This document shows, one piece after another, positions 28,292 to 37,533 of a DNA stretch of 64,000 nt. The stretch is from an uncultured Bacteroidales bacterium. Its GTDB lineage: Bacteria > Bacteroidota > Bacteroidia > Bacteroidales > UBA932. Positions within the stretch are counted from its first letter, which is position 1. Each line of letters starts with the position of its first letter. The position numbers and the translations under genes are program-made. The stretch spans positions 84,559 to 148,558 of the forward strand of contig CAMVKH010000006.1 of NCBI GenBank assembly GCA_947168065.1, written 5' to 3'. The notes below the pieces were generated by a model that did no database searches, had not been told where the DNA came from, and saw only the letters and a list, made by a program, of their open reading frames with translations.

Positions 28292-29170
28292 ATGAAAGAA
28301 ACCACCCGCACGCTGATTATCCTGCACACCGCGGTCTTCCTGGCCGGCTGGACGGGCATATTCGGTCGCCTGATCGCGCTCAGCGGGATTCCGCTGGTAT
28401 GGTACCGGATCCTGATCGGCGTGGCGACGCTGGTGCTGGTGATGGCTGCGAGCGGGCGCTTGCACAAGTTTGCCTTGCCGGTGCTGCTGCGCATCGCAGC
28501 CTGCGGCATCCTGCTGGCCCTGCACTGGGTTTGTTTCTACGCCAGCATCCAGGCCTCCAACGTGTCGGTAGGGGTAGCCTGCATCGCCACGACCTGCTTC
28601 TTCACGACGCTGTTCAATCCCTTGATCGGCCATAAGAAGTTCTCCTGGCCGGAAGTGCTGATCAGCTTCATCTCCATTGCGGGTGTCTTGCTGATATTCA
28701 GCGTGGACGTGCGCTACCGGCTTGGCATCACCTTCGGCCTGCTTTCGGCCGCCATCTACTCGGTCTTCGCCATCTTGAACGTAAACGAGACGAAACGCTC
28801 CGGAGAGGACACTGAAACGATGCTGCTCTGGGAACTGGTGGGCGGAGCGCTGTTCCTGACGCTCTGCATGCCCGTCCACGCCCGTATCTTTCCGGCCGAG
28901 CCCCACACGCCGGCCGGCATCGAGATCCTCTGGCTCCTGCTGCTTGGCTCATTCTTCACCATCGTCCCTTTTCTCTTCCAGTTGAGGGCCCTGCGCAAAC
29001 TCAGCGCCTTCACGGTCAACCTGACCTACAACCTGGAGCCCGTCTACAGCATCATCATCGCCGCCATCCTCTTCGACGAATTCCACGAAGTCGGCTGGTC
29101 GTTCTGGGCAGGCCTTGCGCTCATCATCTTCTCCGTCGTCCTCCAGACCCGGCGGATCAAACGCACGTGA
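28292..29170 (+). CDS. EamA/DMT family transporter
   Basis: This 292-residue inner-membrane protein has about ten hydrophobic segments arranged as two EamA repeats (about residues 6-135 and 145-287). The second repeat contains the conserved NLTYNLEPVYSIIIAAILFDE block. DMT exporters carry amino acids, metabolites or drugs; the substrate is not predictable. The ATG at 28292 was chosen over a TTG three codons upstream because the TTG overlaps the -7 promoter box. Confidence 0.88.
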   Translation: MKETTRTLIILHTAVFLAGWTGIFGRLIALSGIPLVWYRILIGVATLVLVMAASGRLHKFALPVLLRIAACGILLALHWVCFYASIQASNVSVGVACIATTCFFTTLFNPLIGHKKFSWPEVLISFISIAGVLLIFSVDVRYRLGITFGLLSAAIYSVFAILNVNETKRSGEDTETMLLWELVGGALFLTLCMPVHARIFPAEPHTPAGIEILWLLLLGSFFTIVPFLFQLRALRKLSAFTVNLTYNLEPVYSIIIAAILFDEFHEVGWSFWAGLALIIFSVVLQTRRIKRT

Positions 29171-29214
29171 AAGATGCTGGCAGTATATCCTGATAAATAC
29201 AACCATAAGATAGC

Positions 29215-29592
29215 ATGAAATCCATCCAGACAGAAAAGGCCCCTGCGGCCATCGGACCATACAGCCAGGCCATCGACAGCGGCGCCGGCCTCGTTTTCGT
29301 CTCCGGGCAGCTGCCCGTCGATCCGGCAACCGGCGCATTTCCGGAAGGCGGCGTACAGGTGCAGACGCGCCAGGTCCTGACCAATGCGAAATCGATTCTC
29401 GAGGCGGCCGGTCTCGGCATGCAGAACGTGGTCAAGACCACCGTCTTCCTGGCCGATATGGCCGATTTCGCAGCGATGAACGAGGTTTACGCGCAATTTT
29501 TCTCCGCGCCCTTCCCGGCCCGGAGCGCTGTGGCGGTCAAGACGTTGCCGAAAGGCGCGCTGATCGAATTTGAATGCATCGCGGTGCGCTGA
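29215..29592 (+). CDS. ridA: RidA family enamine/imine deaminase
   Basis: This 125-residue protein matches RidA/YjgF, a trimeric cytosolic enzyme that hydrolyses reactive 2-aminoacrylate and related imines made by PLP enzymes. APAAIGPYSQAI, FVSGQLPVDPATG, the VKTTVFLADMADFAAMNEVY helix and FPARSAVAV with the conserved active-site Arg are present. It follows the EamA gene after 44 bases. Its stop is six bases from that of the convergent GH92 gene, with no terminator between them. Confidence 0.93.
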   Translation: MKSIQTEKAPAAIGPYSQAIDSGAGLVFVSGQLPVDPATGAFPEGGVQVQTRQVLTNAKSILEAAGLGMQNVVKTTVFLADMADFAAMNEVYAQFFSAPFPARSAVAVKTLPKGALIEFECIAVR

Positions 29593-29598
29593 AACCTC

Positions 29599-31929
29599 TT
29601 AGCGCGAGATCATCTGCGACAGGGAATACGGTTTGTCTTCTGCTGACAGGCCTCGCCTGCGGTTCGGACGCTCGCTCATCTCGAACTCGAGCGTGCAGCC
29701 TTGCATCAGCTCTTCGTGCGTCAGGTAGAGGCGGGCGAGGGGCTTGCCGTTGAGGCGGATGCTGCGCACGTAGCGCTTGCGGTCGCTGACGCCGGGCGCC
29801 TTGATCTCGATGCTGTTCCCGTTTTCGAGCGTCACTTTCAGATAGGGAAGATACGGAGCTCCGAGCACGTACTGGTCGCAGCCCGGTGCCACGGGATAGA
29901 AGCCCATCACGGAGAAAATATACCAGGCGGACATCTGTCCGCAGTCGTCGTTGCCGCCCAGGCCGCGGATGTCGTTGCGGTACATCCGGTTAAGGATGGT
30001 GCGGATGCGGTCCTGCACTTTCCAGGGCTCGCGCGTCCAGGCATAGAGATAGGGAATGTGGTGGCTGGGCTCGTTGCCGTGCACGTAACCGCCAATCAGG
30101 CAGTCTGCCGTAATGTCTTCATTGTCTGCGTAATACTTTTCGGGCAGCTCCATCTCGAACAGCGCGTCAAGCCGCTCGCGGAATACCTTTTCCCCGCCCA
30201 TGCAGTCTATCAGCCGCAGCGGATCCTGCGGTACGTGGAAAGAGAAATTCCAGGAGTTCCCCTCAATGAAACCCTCGCCATAGGTCTGCAGGGGATCCAT
30301 GTCTGCCTTAAAGCGGCCGTCCCGGTAACGGGGCGTGGCGAAGCCGGTGGCGGGGTCGAAGGTGTTCTGGAAGGAGCGGGCGCGGTCGAGGAAAGCTTCC
30401 GCGATCTCTTTCCGGCCCGTTACCTGTGCCGCATAGTAGATGCTCCAGTCGTCAAAACTGTATTCCAGCGTGTTGGAGGCAGCTGTCGCATCGTTGTCGT
30501 AGGGTGCATAACCGTAACGGATATAATCTTGCTGGGACGGCCAGTACAGGCAGCCGGCCGTGGCGACCATGGCCGCGAAAGCGTCTTCCGGGTCGATGTC
30601 CGCGCCTTTGACCAGCGCGTCGGCCACTACGCTCACGGCGTGGTAACCCGTCATGCACCAGCCCTCGTTGCCCTGCAGGCTCCAGACGGGCAGCATGCCC
30701 ACGGGATTCTGTGCCCGGTGCGCCAGCATGGAACGCACCATGTCGGTGTTGCGGCTTGTCTTGAGCAGGCCCAGCAACGGATGTTCGGCCCGATAGGTGT
30801 CCCAGACCGAAAAGACGGTATAATTGGTAAAGCCTTCTGCCGGATGGATTTCGCCGTCTACGCCGCGATAGCGCCCATCCACGTCCATGTAGACGGAAGG
30901 ATTGATCATCGTGTGGTAGAAGGCGGTATAAAGGCTGGCTTTCTGGTCGTCCGTTCCCTCGCACTGCAGGGCGCTGAGTTCGCGTTCCCAGGCTTGCGCC
31001 GTTTCAAGCCGGATCTGATCGAAAGACTTCCCGGCCGCTTCGGCCGCCAGGTTCTTCAGGGCGCCTTCCTCGGAAACGCCCGACAGGGCGACCTTTACTT
31101 CCAGCTGAGGATGGGAATTGTCAAACTCGAAGTAGGCGGTGACCGTGCTTCCGGCGATGTCGGGGAAGTTGTGATGGATGTCGAACTTGCGCCAGAAGCC
31201 CCGGTAGGCGGGTTTCTTTCGGTCTGCATAGCCGTAGTTCACGACGGGCCTGGAGAAGGAAATCGCAAAATAGGTGTAGTTGCCCCGCGACCAGCCGTCC
31301 GTGATGCGGTAGCCTACGACCAGGGTGTCGCTGAGCACCCGGAGACGCGACCAGCGCACCTTGCCGTCGTAGTTATAAATGCCGTGGAGCAGGTCGACGA
31401 CCAGGCGTTGGGGACTGCCGGCGGGGTAGTGGTACTGGTGGACGCCCACCCGTTGCGTGGCGGTGAGCCGGGCGCGCACCCGGCTGTCAGCCAGTGTTAC
31501 CTCGTAATAGCCCGGTTCGGCGCGCTCCGTGTCGTGGCTGAAACGCTGGCGGTAGCCGCTGTCAGGGTCCTCACGCGTGCCGGGGGTGAGCTGCAGCGCA
31601 CCGGTCTGCGGCATGAGCAGGATGTCCCCCAGATCGGCGTGTCCCGTGCCGCTGAGGTGGGTGTGGCTGAAGCCGACGATCGTGTTGTCTTCGTATTGAT
31701 AGCCTGCACAATAATCATATACGTGCGGCTGATAGCTTCCGTTTACGTTGTGGGGGATGGTGTCGGTGTCGGGCGAGAGCTGTACGGCGCCGAAGGGCGC
31801 GCAGGCACCCGGAAAGCAGTGCCCCATGCCCGTGGTACCGATCAGGGGATTGACATGTCTCGAGACCTGGGCGCCGGCCGGAATCACGGTGGCCAGCAGA
31901 CAGAGCAACGGCAGTGCGAATCGTTTCAT
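29599..31929 (-). CDS. GH92 family alpha-mannosidase
   Basis: The start at 31929 gives a signal peptide (MKRFALPLLCLLATVIPAGAQ) and a 776-residue product. GH92 enzymes are calcium-dependent exo-alpha-mannosidases, mostly acting on alpha-1,2 and related linkages of N-glycans or yeast mannan. The N-terminal sandwich contains GMGHCFPGACAPFGAVQLSPDT and LSGTGHADLGD. The catalytic barrel contains GYVHGNEPSHHIPYLY with the general-acid Glu, and GGNDDCGQMSAWYIFSVMGFYP. It is divergent from the AraC gene that precedes the beta-mannan locus; an alpha-mannosidase is not needed for beta-mannan, so it may belong to another pathway. Confidence 0.95.
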   Translation of the reverse strand: MKRFALPLLCLLATVIPAGAQVSRHVNPLIGTTGMGHCFPGACAPFGAVQLSPDTDTIPHNVNGSYQPHVYDYCAGYQYEDNTIVGFSHTHLSGTGHADLGDILLMPQTGALQLTPGTREDPDSGYRQRFSHDTERAEPGYYEVTLADSRVRARLTATQRVGVHQYHYPAGSPQRLVVDLLHGIYNYDGKVRWSRLRVLSDTLVVGYRITDGWSRGNYTYFAISFSRPVVNYGYADRKKPAYRGFWRKFDIHHNFPDIAGSTVTAYFEFDNSHPQLEVKVALSGVSEEGALKNLAAEAAGKSFDQIRLETAQAWERELSALQCEGTDDQKASLYTAFYHTMINPSVYMDVDGRYRGVDGEIHPAEGFTNYTVFSVWDTYRAEHPLLGLLKTSRNTDMVRSMLAHRAQNPVGMLPVWSLQGNEGWCMTGYHAVSVVADALVKGADIDPEDAFAAMVATAGCLYWPSQQDYIRYGYAPYDNDATAASNTLEYSFDDWSIYYAAQVTGRKEIAEAFLDRARSFQNTFDPATGFATPRYRDGRFKADMDPLQTYGEGFIEGNSWNFSFHVPQDPLRLIDCMGGEKVFRERLDALFEMELPEKYYADNEDITADCLIGGYVHGNEPSHHIPYLYAWTREPWKVQDRIRTILNRMYRNDIRGLGGNDDCGQMSAWYIFSVMGFYPVAPGCDQYVLGAPYLPYLKVTLENGNSIEIKAPGVSDRKRYVRSIRLNGKPLARLYLTHEELMQGCTLEFEMSERPNRRRGLSAEDKPYSLSQMISR

Positions 31930-31950
31930 GAAAGTAGGAATTGAACCCGA

Positions 31951-31958
31951 CAAAGGTA
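31951..31958 (-). promoter_or_regulatory. -7 promoter element for the GH92 gene
   Basis: On the minus strand this reads TACCTTTG, an exact TAnnTTTG match, 21 bases before the start at 31929. A -33 box is not obvious. Confidence 0.5.
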
Positions 31959-31986
31959 GCAAAATGCTGCAAAAAAAGTATCATAA

Positions 31987-32021
31987 TTTGCATAAAAAGT
32001 ATAATTAATTATGTACATTTG
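31987..32021 (+). promoter_or_regulatory. Bacteroidota-type promoter of the AraC regulator gene
   Basis: TTTG (31987-31990), 23 bases, then TACATTTG (32014-32021), an exact -7 match. The ATG at 32040 is 18 bases on. This position argues against the longer open frame beginning at 31941. Confidence 0.65.
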
Positions 32022-32039
32022 CAGAAAATAAGATGCTGT

Positions 32040-32918
32040 ATGAAATCTTCCCTGAAAGAGATCACGCCGTTGACGGAAAAGGACTGCTTCTATATTGTGG
32101 AGCGCCACAAGTCTGAATTCCTCTTTCCCTTGCATTCCCATCCGGATTTCGAACTCAATTTCATCGAAAACGGAAAGGGCGTCCGCCGTGTGGTGGGCGA
32201 CAGCGTGGAGGAAATCGGGGAATATGAACTGACCCTGATTGCCGGCAGTGACCTGGAGCATGCCTGGGAGCAGGGAAACTGCACGGAGTCGGACATCCGC
32301 GAAATCACCATCCAGTTTCAGGCGGATCTTTTCCCGGAGGGCCTCCTGAACCGGAGCCAGTTCTCGTCGATGAAGAAGATGTTCTCGAAGGCCGACCATG
32401 GCCTGACTTTCTCGTTGAAGAGCATCATGCAGGTCTATACGCTACTGGACGGATTGTCCAGTGTAACAGATCCTTTCGAGCAATATATGAACTGTTTCGA
32501 GATGTTGTTCCGCCTGTCCCAGGCCGACGATTCGCGCATCCTCGCCAGCAGTTCCTACGCCCACTCCAAGCGGGATTCGGAGAGCCGCCGCATTCTCAAG
32601 GTCAAGCAGTACGTGAACGACCATTACGCCGAGGAGCTGACGCTCGAAATCCTGTCGGCCCTGGTGGGGATGGCGCCTTCCGCCTTCAGCCGTTTCTTCC
32701 ATCAGCAGACCGGCCGGACCGTCATGGACTATGTCATCGACATCCGCCTGGGCAACGCCGCCCGGCTCCTGGTCGACACCACGAACAGCGTGCAGGAAAT
32801 CTGTTATGCCTGCGGCTTCAACAACCTGTCCAACTTCAACCGCATGTTCAAGGCGCGGCGCGGCTACACGCCGCGGGAATTCCGTACGATTTTCAAGAAA
32901 AAGCGGGTTTTTGTTTAA
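32040..32918 (+). CDS. AraC family transcriptional regulator, probable regulator of the adjacent PUL
   Basis: The 292-residue product has an N-terminal cupin-type sensor (HSHPDFELNFIENGKGVRRV, about residues 28-48) and a C-terminal AraC double helix-turn-helix (about residues 190-287). The latter contains LTLEILSALVGMAPSAFSRF and the signature NSVQEICYACGFNNLSNFNR. It is expected to bind a sugar or oligosaccharide and activate transcription. It is co-directional with, and 97 bases upstream of, the mannan/xyloglucan genes, so it is the best candidate regulator in view; no hybrid two-component or SusR-type sensor is present. The GH92 gene is divergent and could also be controlled. Confidence 0.88.
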   Translation: MKSSLKEITPLTEKDCFYIVERHKSEFLFPLHSHPDFELNFIENGKGVRRVVGDSVEEIGEYELTLIAGSDLEHAWEQGNCTESDIREITIQFQADLFPEGLLNRSQFSSMKKMFSKADHGLTFSLKSIMQVYTLLDGLSSVTDPFEQYMNCFEMLFRLSQADDSRILASSSYAHSKRDSESRRILKVKQYVNDHYAEELTLEILSALVGMAPSAFSRFFHQQTGRTVMDYVIDIRLGNAARLLVDTTNSVQEICYACGFNNLSNFNRMFKARRGYTPREFRTIFKKKRVFV

Positions 32919-32942
32919 GTAAGTTAAGAAACTATCATATTT

Positions 32943-32999
32943 CGATAAATTAATATTTGTTGTCGCGGCGCAATCGGGTTAACTTTGTAAGCGATAAAT
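32943..32999. repeat. Direct repeat CGATAAAT flanking the PUL promoter
   Basis: CGATAAAT occurs at 32943-32950 and 32992-32999, one copy on each side of the promoter and 49 bases apart (start to start). They are candidate binding sites for the AraC protein, but could be chance in an AT-rich region. Confidence 0.3.
32956..32987 (+). promoter_or_regulatory. Bacteroidota-type promoter at the head of the PUL
   Basis: TTTG (32956-32959), 20 bases, then TAACTTTG (32980-32987), both exact. The ATG at 33016 lies 28 bases downstream. This is the only strong promoter found for the 31-kb gene array. Confidence 0.75.
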
Positions 33000-33015
33000 C
33001 TGATTGTCGGCCAAC

Positions 33016-34278
33016 ATGATGAATCGAATCGGAAAGTTCGCCCTGGCGGCTTTTTTCTGTGTGACTGCCTGTACGGCTCCGCGGACGGATTTCGTCCGGG
33101 TGGAAAACGGGCATTTTGTCCGTCACGGACAGCCTTACCACTTTGTCGGTACCAATTTCTGGTATGGTCCCATCCTGGCTTCTGAGGGTCGGGGAGGGGA
33201 CTACGACCGCCTTGTGCGGGAACTGGATACGCTCCGGGCGCTCGGGATCTCGAACCTGCGTGTGCTGGTGGGCGGAGACGGCCCCGACGGCATTTTCTCG
33301 CGTGTGGACCCATCGCTGCAGACGGCTCCGGGCGTCTACAACGACACGCTGCTGGTCGGTCTCGACCGCTTCCTGGTGGAACTCGGCCGCCGCGACATGC
33401 AGGCTGTCCTGTTCCTGAACAATTCCTGGGAATGGTCGGGCGGCTATGGACAGTATCTGGAATGGGCTACCGGTGAACGGACGCTGATTCCCCTGATCGA
33501 CGGCTACTGGCCTTTCATGCAGCAGATGCGCCAGTTCCAGACCAACACCGACGCCCAGGCGCTCTTTTACGACCATGTGCGGGCCATCGTGGGCCGCACC
33601 AATTCCATTACCGGCAAGGCCTACAAGGACGATCCGGCCATCTTTGCCTGGCAGATCGGCAACGAGCCCCGCTGCTTCTCCGATGAAGCGGAGATCCGCG
33701 ACGGTTTCATCGGCTGGCTGACCGAATCGGCCCGGCTGATCAAGGAACTCGACCCGAACCACCTCGTGTCGACGGGGAACGAGGGCTTCATGGGCTGTGA
33801 AGAAGACGCCGCGCTGGTCGAGCGTGTCAACAGCATCCCGGGTGTCGATTACATGACCATCCATATCTGGCCCTACAACTGGAGCTGGGTCCGCGCCGAC
33901 CATCTGGCGGAGGACCTGGACGACGCCCTGGCCAAGACGGATGCCTATGTGGCGCAGCATGCCGGACTGGCCCGCCGGCTCGGCCTTCCGCTCGTACTGG
34001 AGGAATTCGGTTTTCCGCGCGACGGCTTTACGGAAAGCCGGGAGGCCTCGACCACCTGCCGTGACCAATATTATGCGCACGTATTCGCGCTCGTGCGCGA
34101 GGGACAGCTGGACGGTGCGAATTTCTGGGGCTGGAGCGGTTTCGCCCGCCCGGTCCATTCGCAGTGGGAACCCGGGGACGATTACACCGGAGACCCGGCG
34201 CAGGAAGCACAGGGTCTGAACGGTGTCTATATCGACGATACAACTGTTGAAATCATTCAACAAAACATAAGCAATTAA
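33016..34278 (+). CDS. GH5 endo-beta-1,4-mannanase lipoprotein (subfamily 7-like)
   Basis: This protein of about 420 residues has a signal peptide with lipobox VTAC near residue 20, so it is likely surface- or periplasm-anchored. The GH5 barrel starts at FVRVENGHFVRHGQPYHFVGTNFWYG, a typical GH5_7 opening. The acid/base is Glu217 in QIGNEPR, and the nucleophile is Glu330 in LEEFGFPR. These enzymes cut internal beta-1,4-mannosidic bonds of mannan and glucomannan. It is first in the array, 21 bases before susC. Two adjacent ATGs (33016, 33019) are possible; a TTG at 33004 is less likely. Confidence 0.9.
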   Translation: MMNRIGKFALAAFFCVTACTAPRTDFVRVENGHFVRHGQPYHFVGTNFWYGPILASEGRGGDYDRLVRELDTLRALGISNLRVLVGGDGPDGIFSRVDPSLQTAPGVYNDTLLVGLDRFLVELGRRDMQAVLFLNNSWEWSGGYGQYLEWATGERTLIPLIDGYWPFMQQMRQFQTNTDAQALFYDHVRAIVGRTNSITGKAYKDDPAIFAWQIGNEPRCFSDEAEIRDGFIGWLTESARLIKELDPNHLVSTGNEGFMGCEEDAALVERVNSIPGVDYMTIHIWPYNWSWVRADHLAEDLDDALAKTDAYVAQHAGLARRLGLPLVLEEFGFPRDGFTESREASTTCRDQYYAHVFALVREGQLDGANFWGWSGFARPVHSQWEPGDDYTGDPAQEAQGLNGVYIDDTTVEIIQQNISN

Positions 34279-34298
34279 TTATTAACCTAAAATGTAGC

Positions 34299-37200
34299 AT
34301 GAAACACAAGCTGTTAACCATCATGCTGGCATTCCTTGCCACCGCCACGGGCCTGTTCGCACAGGTGCGCGTGACCGGTACCGTCACCGACGATACCGGC
34401 TATGGCGTCATCGGAGCCAGTGTCATGGAAAAGGGCACCCAGAATGGTGCCGTCACAGACATTGATGGAAAGTATGTGATCACGGTGCGCCCCGGTGCAA
34501 CGCTGGTCTTCTCTTCCATCGGCTATGCAACACAGGAAGCCGCTGTCGGCAACCGCTCGGTGGTCGACATCCTCCTGGCATTGGATACTGAGCTGCTCGA
34601 CGAGGTCGTCGTCGTGGGTTACGGTACCATGAAGCGAAGCGACCTCTCCGGCGCTTCCGTCTCCATGCGAGAGGAAGACCTGAAAGGATCGATCATCACC
34701 AACCTCGACCAGTCCCTGCAGGGCCGCGCGGCCGGTGTCTCCGCCGTGCAGACCTCCGGTGCGCCGGGTTCTTCTTCCTCCATCCGTGTCCGCGGCCAGG
34801 CAACCGTCAATGCCGGTGCTGAACCGTTGTACGTGATCGACGGCGTGATCGTCCAGGGCGGCGGCAACTCCGGTGCCGACTTCGGTCTCGGCGACGCACT
34901 GGGTAACGGTCGCGTATCCACCATCTCCCCGCTGTCCACCATCAACCCGGCCGATATCGTGAGCATGGAAATCCTCAAGGATGCTTCCGCAACGGCCATC
35001 TACGGTGCACAGGGTGCCAATGGTGTGGTCCTGATCACCACCAAGCACGGTAAGTCCGGCGAGGCGAAGTTCTCGTACGACGGCATGGTCGCCGTATCAC
35101 GCCAGAACAGCCGCATCGACATGATGAATCTCCGCCAGTTCGCTGAATATTACAACGATATGGTGGCTCTGGGTGAGGTGGAAGCCAATGCGCTCTATAC
35201 GGATCCTTCCATTCTCGGCAAGGGTACCAACTGGCAGGACGAGGTGTTCCGCACCGCCATCCAGCATCAGCATCAGCTGAGCGCCCAGGGTGGTTCCGAA
35301 AAGGTGCAGTACTACATTTCCGGTTCGTACATGAACCAGGAAGGTACCATCATCGGTTCCAAATTCGACCGTATGAGCTTCCGTACCAACATCGACGCCA
35401 AGCTCAAGGAATGGTTCAAACTGGGTGTCAACGCCACGTACGCGCTGACCCATGACAACCTGAAGCTGGCCGACGGCCAGGAGGGTGTGATCTTCTACTC
35501 CCTGTCCAGCCTGCCGGACATCCCGGTGTACGATATCGATGGCAATTATTCTACGGTTGTCCGCGAAGGTTATTCCACCAAGAACCCGGTGGCCCTGGCC
35601 ATGTACAACGAGAACCTTCTGAAACGCCAGAAACTCACGGGTAACATCTATGCTGAGCTGACGCCCATCAAGCATTTCGTGTGGCGCAGTGAATTCGGCT
35701 TCGACATCAGTTCTTCCCAGGCAGATACGTACAAACCCAAGATCTCCCTGGGCACCTTCCAGCAGGGTTCCAACTCCATCAGCCAGCAGCGCAATTCGAG
35801 CACCTACTGGTCGGTCAAGAACTACCTGACCTACAGCAACACCTTCGGCAAGCACAACATCAGTGCGATGGTCGGCCAGGAAGCCTGGGAATCGAAATGG
35901 AACTACATGCGCGCGGCGAATACGGACCTTCCTTCCGACGAGATCCACAACATCGCGCTCGCGACGGGCACGCCTAACGTGGGCGGCGGTTTCGGCAGCA
36001 GCGCCATGGCTTCCTTCTTTACCCGCGAAACCTATAACTTCGACAACCGGTACCTGCTTACCTATACCTTCCGTTACGATGGTTCCTCGAACTTCGGTCC
36101 CGATAACCGCTGGGCCGGGTTCCACTCCGTGGCAGGAAGCTGGCGCTTCACGAACGAGCCCTTCTACTCGTCGGCTGCGAAGAGCGTCCTGAATGACGGT
36201 AAGATCCGTATCGGCTGGGGCCAGACCGGTAACGCCAACATCGGCTCCGGCGCCTGGGAGTCCGGCATGAGCAAGATGCCGAGCGCCCTGGGCGACAGCC
36301 AGCGTCCCGCCAATATCTCCAACACCGGTATCCACTGGGAGAAACAGCAGCAGACCAACATAGGTATCGACCTGAACTTCTTCCAGAACCGCTTGAATCT
36401 TACGATCGACATGTACCAGAAGATTTCATCCGACATGCTCATGTCGATGACGCTTCCTTCCTACATGGGTACGCAGGGTAACGGTTCTTCCGCCCTGGCG
36501 GCTCCGAAAGGCAACTACGGTACCATCCGCAACCGCGGTCTGGAGATCACGCTCGACACCCACCCGGTCGACCGCCGTGGTTTCCGTTGGGACAGCAACT
36601 TCCAGATTTCGTTCAACCGGAACAAACTGCTGGCCCTCGACGGCAGTGCCAATGCACAACTCGTAGGTTACGGCCAGTGGAACGATATCGTGTCGGTTAC
36701 CGAGATCGGCGGATCCCTCTACTCCTTCTACGGCTACAAGGTAGCGGGCGTGTACAAGGATTTCGAAGATATCATGAATTCTCCGAAAGCCGAGAAATTC
36801 CCCGAAGACGGCGTGTTCAACCGCAACACCACCGTGTGGCCGGGCGACCTCAAGTATGAGGACATCAACAAAGATGGCAAGATCAACGAGCTCGACCGTA
36901 CCAATATTGGTTCTCCGCTGCCGAAATTCACCTTCGGCTGGACCAATACCTTCACGTTCAAGAATTTCGACCTGTCCATCTTCCTCAATGGTTCGTATGG
37001 CAACAAGGTGCTGAACTACAACATGATGGGTCAGGGCTACAATGGCCTCGTCCACATGAACAGTGTCTGGGTCAACCAGCACATGAGCATCCAGAGCCGT
37101 GCCCGTCTGGCTGAAATCGATCCCGCCAAGCAATATCCGACCGGCGAGAGCTGGCTGAACGACATCACCAACGTCCGCGTGGTCAACGCCGACACCAAGA

Positions 37201-37517
37201 CGCCGCGTCCGACCATCGCCGACCCGAACGACAACGACCGCTTGAGCGACCGCTACGTGGAAGACGGTTCCTATCTCCGCATCAAGAACATCACCTTCGG
37301 CTACAACCTGCCGAAACGCGCGCTGGAGAAGATGCGTATGGACAATATCCGTGTCTATGTGAACGTACAGAACCTCTACACGTTCACCAAGTATTCGGGT
37401 TACGATCCGGAAGTGGGTGCTTCCACCCAGGATTCCTCCGGTCTGACCTTCGGCGTCGACAACGGACGTTATCCTTCTCCGATGACTTGTTCCTTCGGTC
37501 TGAACATCACTTTCTAA
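34299..37517 (+). CDS. susC: SusC/RagA family TonB-linked outer membrane transporter
   Basis: This 1072-residue protein is a full-length SusC homologue. After a signal peptide (MKHKLLTIMLAFLATATGLFA) comes a carboxypeptidase-regulatory-like domain (about 22-100), a TonB-box region (LLDEVVVVGYGTMKRSD), the plug (about 115-235, with GSSSSIRVRGQATVNAGAEPL split around SSIRVRG and PLYVIDG) and the beta-barrel ending in an aromatic terminal strand (SFGLNITF). It imports oligosaccharides across the outer membrane, with SusD acting as the lid and TonB-ExbBD supplying energy. susD follows after 16 bases. Ligand inferred from neighbours: manno- and/or xylogluco-oligosaccharides. Confidence 0.97.
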   Translation: MKHKLLTIMLAFLATATGLFAQVRVTGTVTDDTGYGVIGASVMEKGTQNGAVTDIDGKYVITVRPGATLVFSSIGYATQEAAVGNRSVVDILLALDTELLDEVVVVGYGTMKRSDLSGASVSMREEDLKGSIITNLDQSLQGRAAGVSAVQTSGAPGSSSSIRVRGQATVNAGAEPLYVIDGVIVQGGGNSGADFGLGDALGNGRVSTISPLSTINPADIVSMEILKDASATAIYGAQGANGVVLITTKHGKSGEAKFSYDGMVAVSRQNSRIDMMNLRQFAEYYNDMVALGEVEANALYTDPSILGKGTNWQDEVFRTAIQHQHQLSAQGGSEKVQYYISGSYMNQEGTIIGSKFDRMSFRTNIDAKLKEWFKLGVNATYALTHDNLKLADGQEGVIFYSLSSLPDIPVYDIDGNYSTVVREGYSTKNPVALAMYNENLLKRQKLTGNIYAELTPIKHFVWRSEFGFDISSSQADTYKPKISLGTFQQGSNSISQQRNSSTYWSVKNYLTYSNTFGKHNISAMVGQEAWESKWNYMRAANTDLPSDEIHNIALATGTPNVGGGFGSSAMASFFTRETYNFDNRYLLTYTFRYDGSSNFGPDNRWAGFHSVAGSWRFTNEPFYSSAAKSVLNDGKIRIGWGQTGNANIGSGAWESGMSKMPSALGDSQRPANISNTGIHWEKQQQTNIGIDLNFFQNRLNLTIDMYQKISSDMLMSMTLPSYMGTQGNGSSALAAPKGNYGTIRNRGLEITLDTHPVDRRGFRWDSNFQISFNRNKLLALDGSANAQLVGYGQWNDIVSVTEIGGSLYSFYGYKVAGVYKDFEDIMNSPKAEKFPEDGVFNRNTTVWPGDLKYEDINKDGKINELDRTNIGSPLPKFTFGWTNTFTFKNFDLSIFLNGSYGNKVLNYNMMGQGYNGLVHMNSVWVNQHMSIQSRARLAEIDPAKQYPTGESWLNDITNVRVVNADTKTPRPTIADPNDNDRLSDRYVEDGSYLRIKNITFGYNLPKRALEKMRMDNIRVYVNVQNLYTFTKYSGYDPEVGASTQDSSGLTFGVDNGRYPSPMTCSFGLNITF

Positions 37518-37533
37518 TTGGGAGGACGACAAG

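Noticed and set aside
29599..31929. GH92 alpha-mannosidase as part of the beta-mannan PUL
   Set aside because: It is on the opposite strand, divergent from the AraC gene, and acts on alpha-linked mannose, which the locus substrates lack. Co-regulation is possible but not shown.
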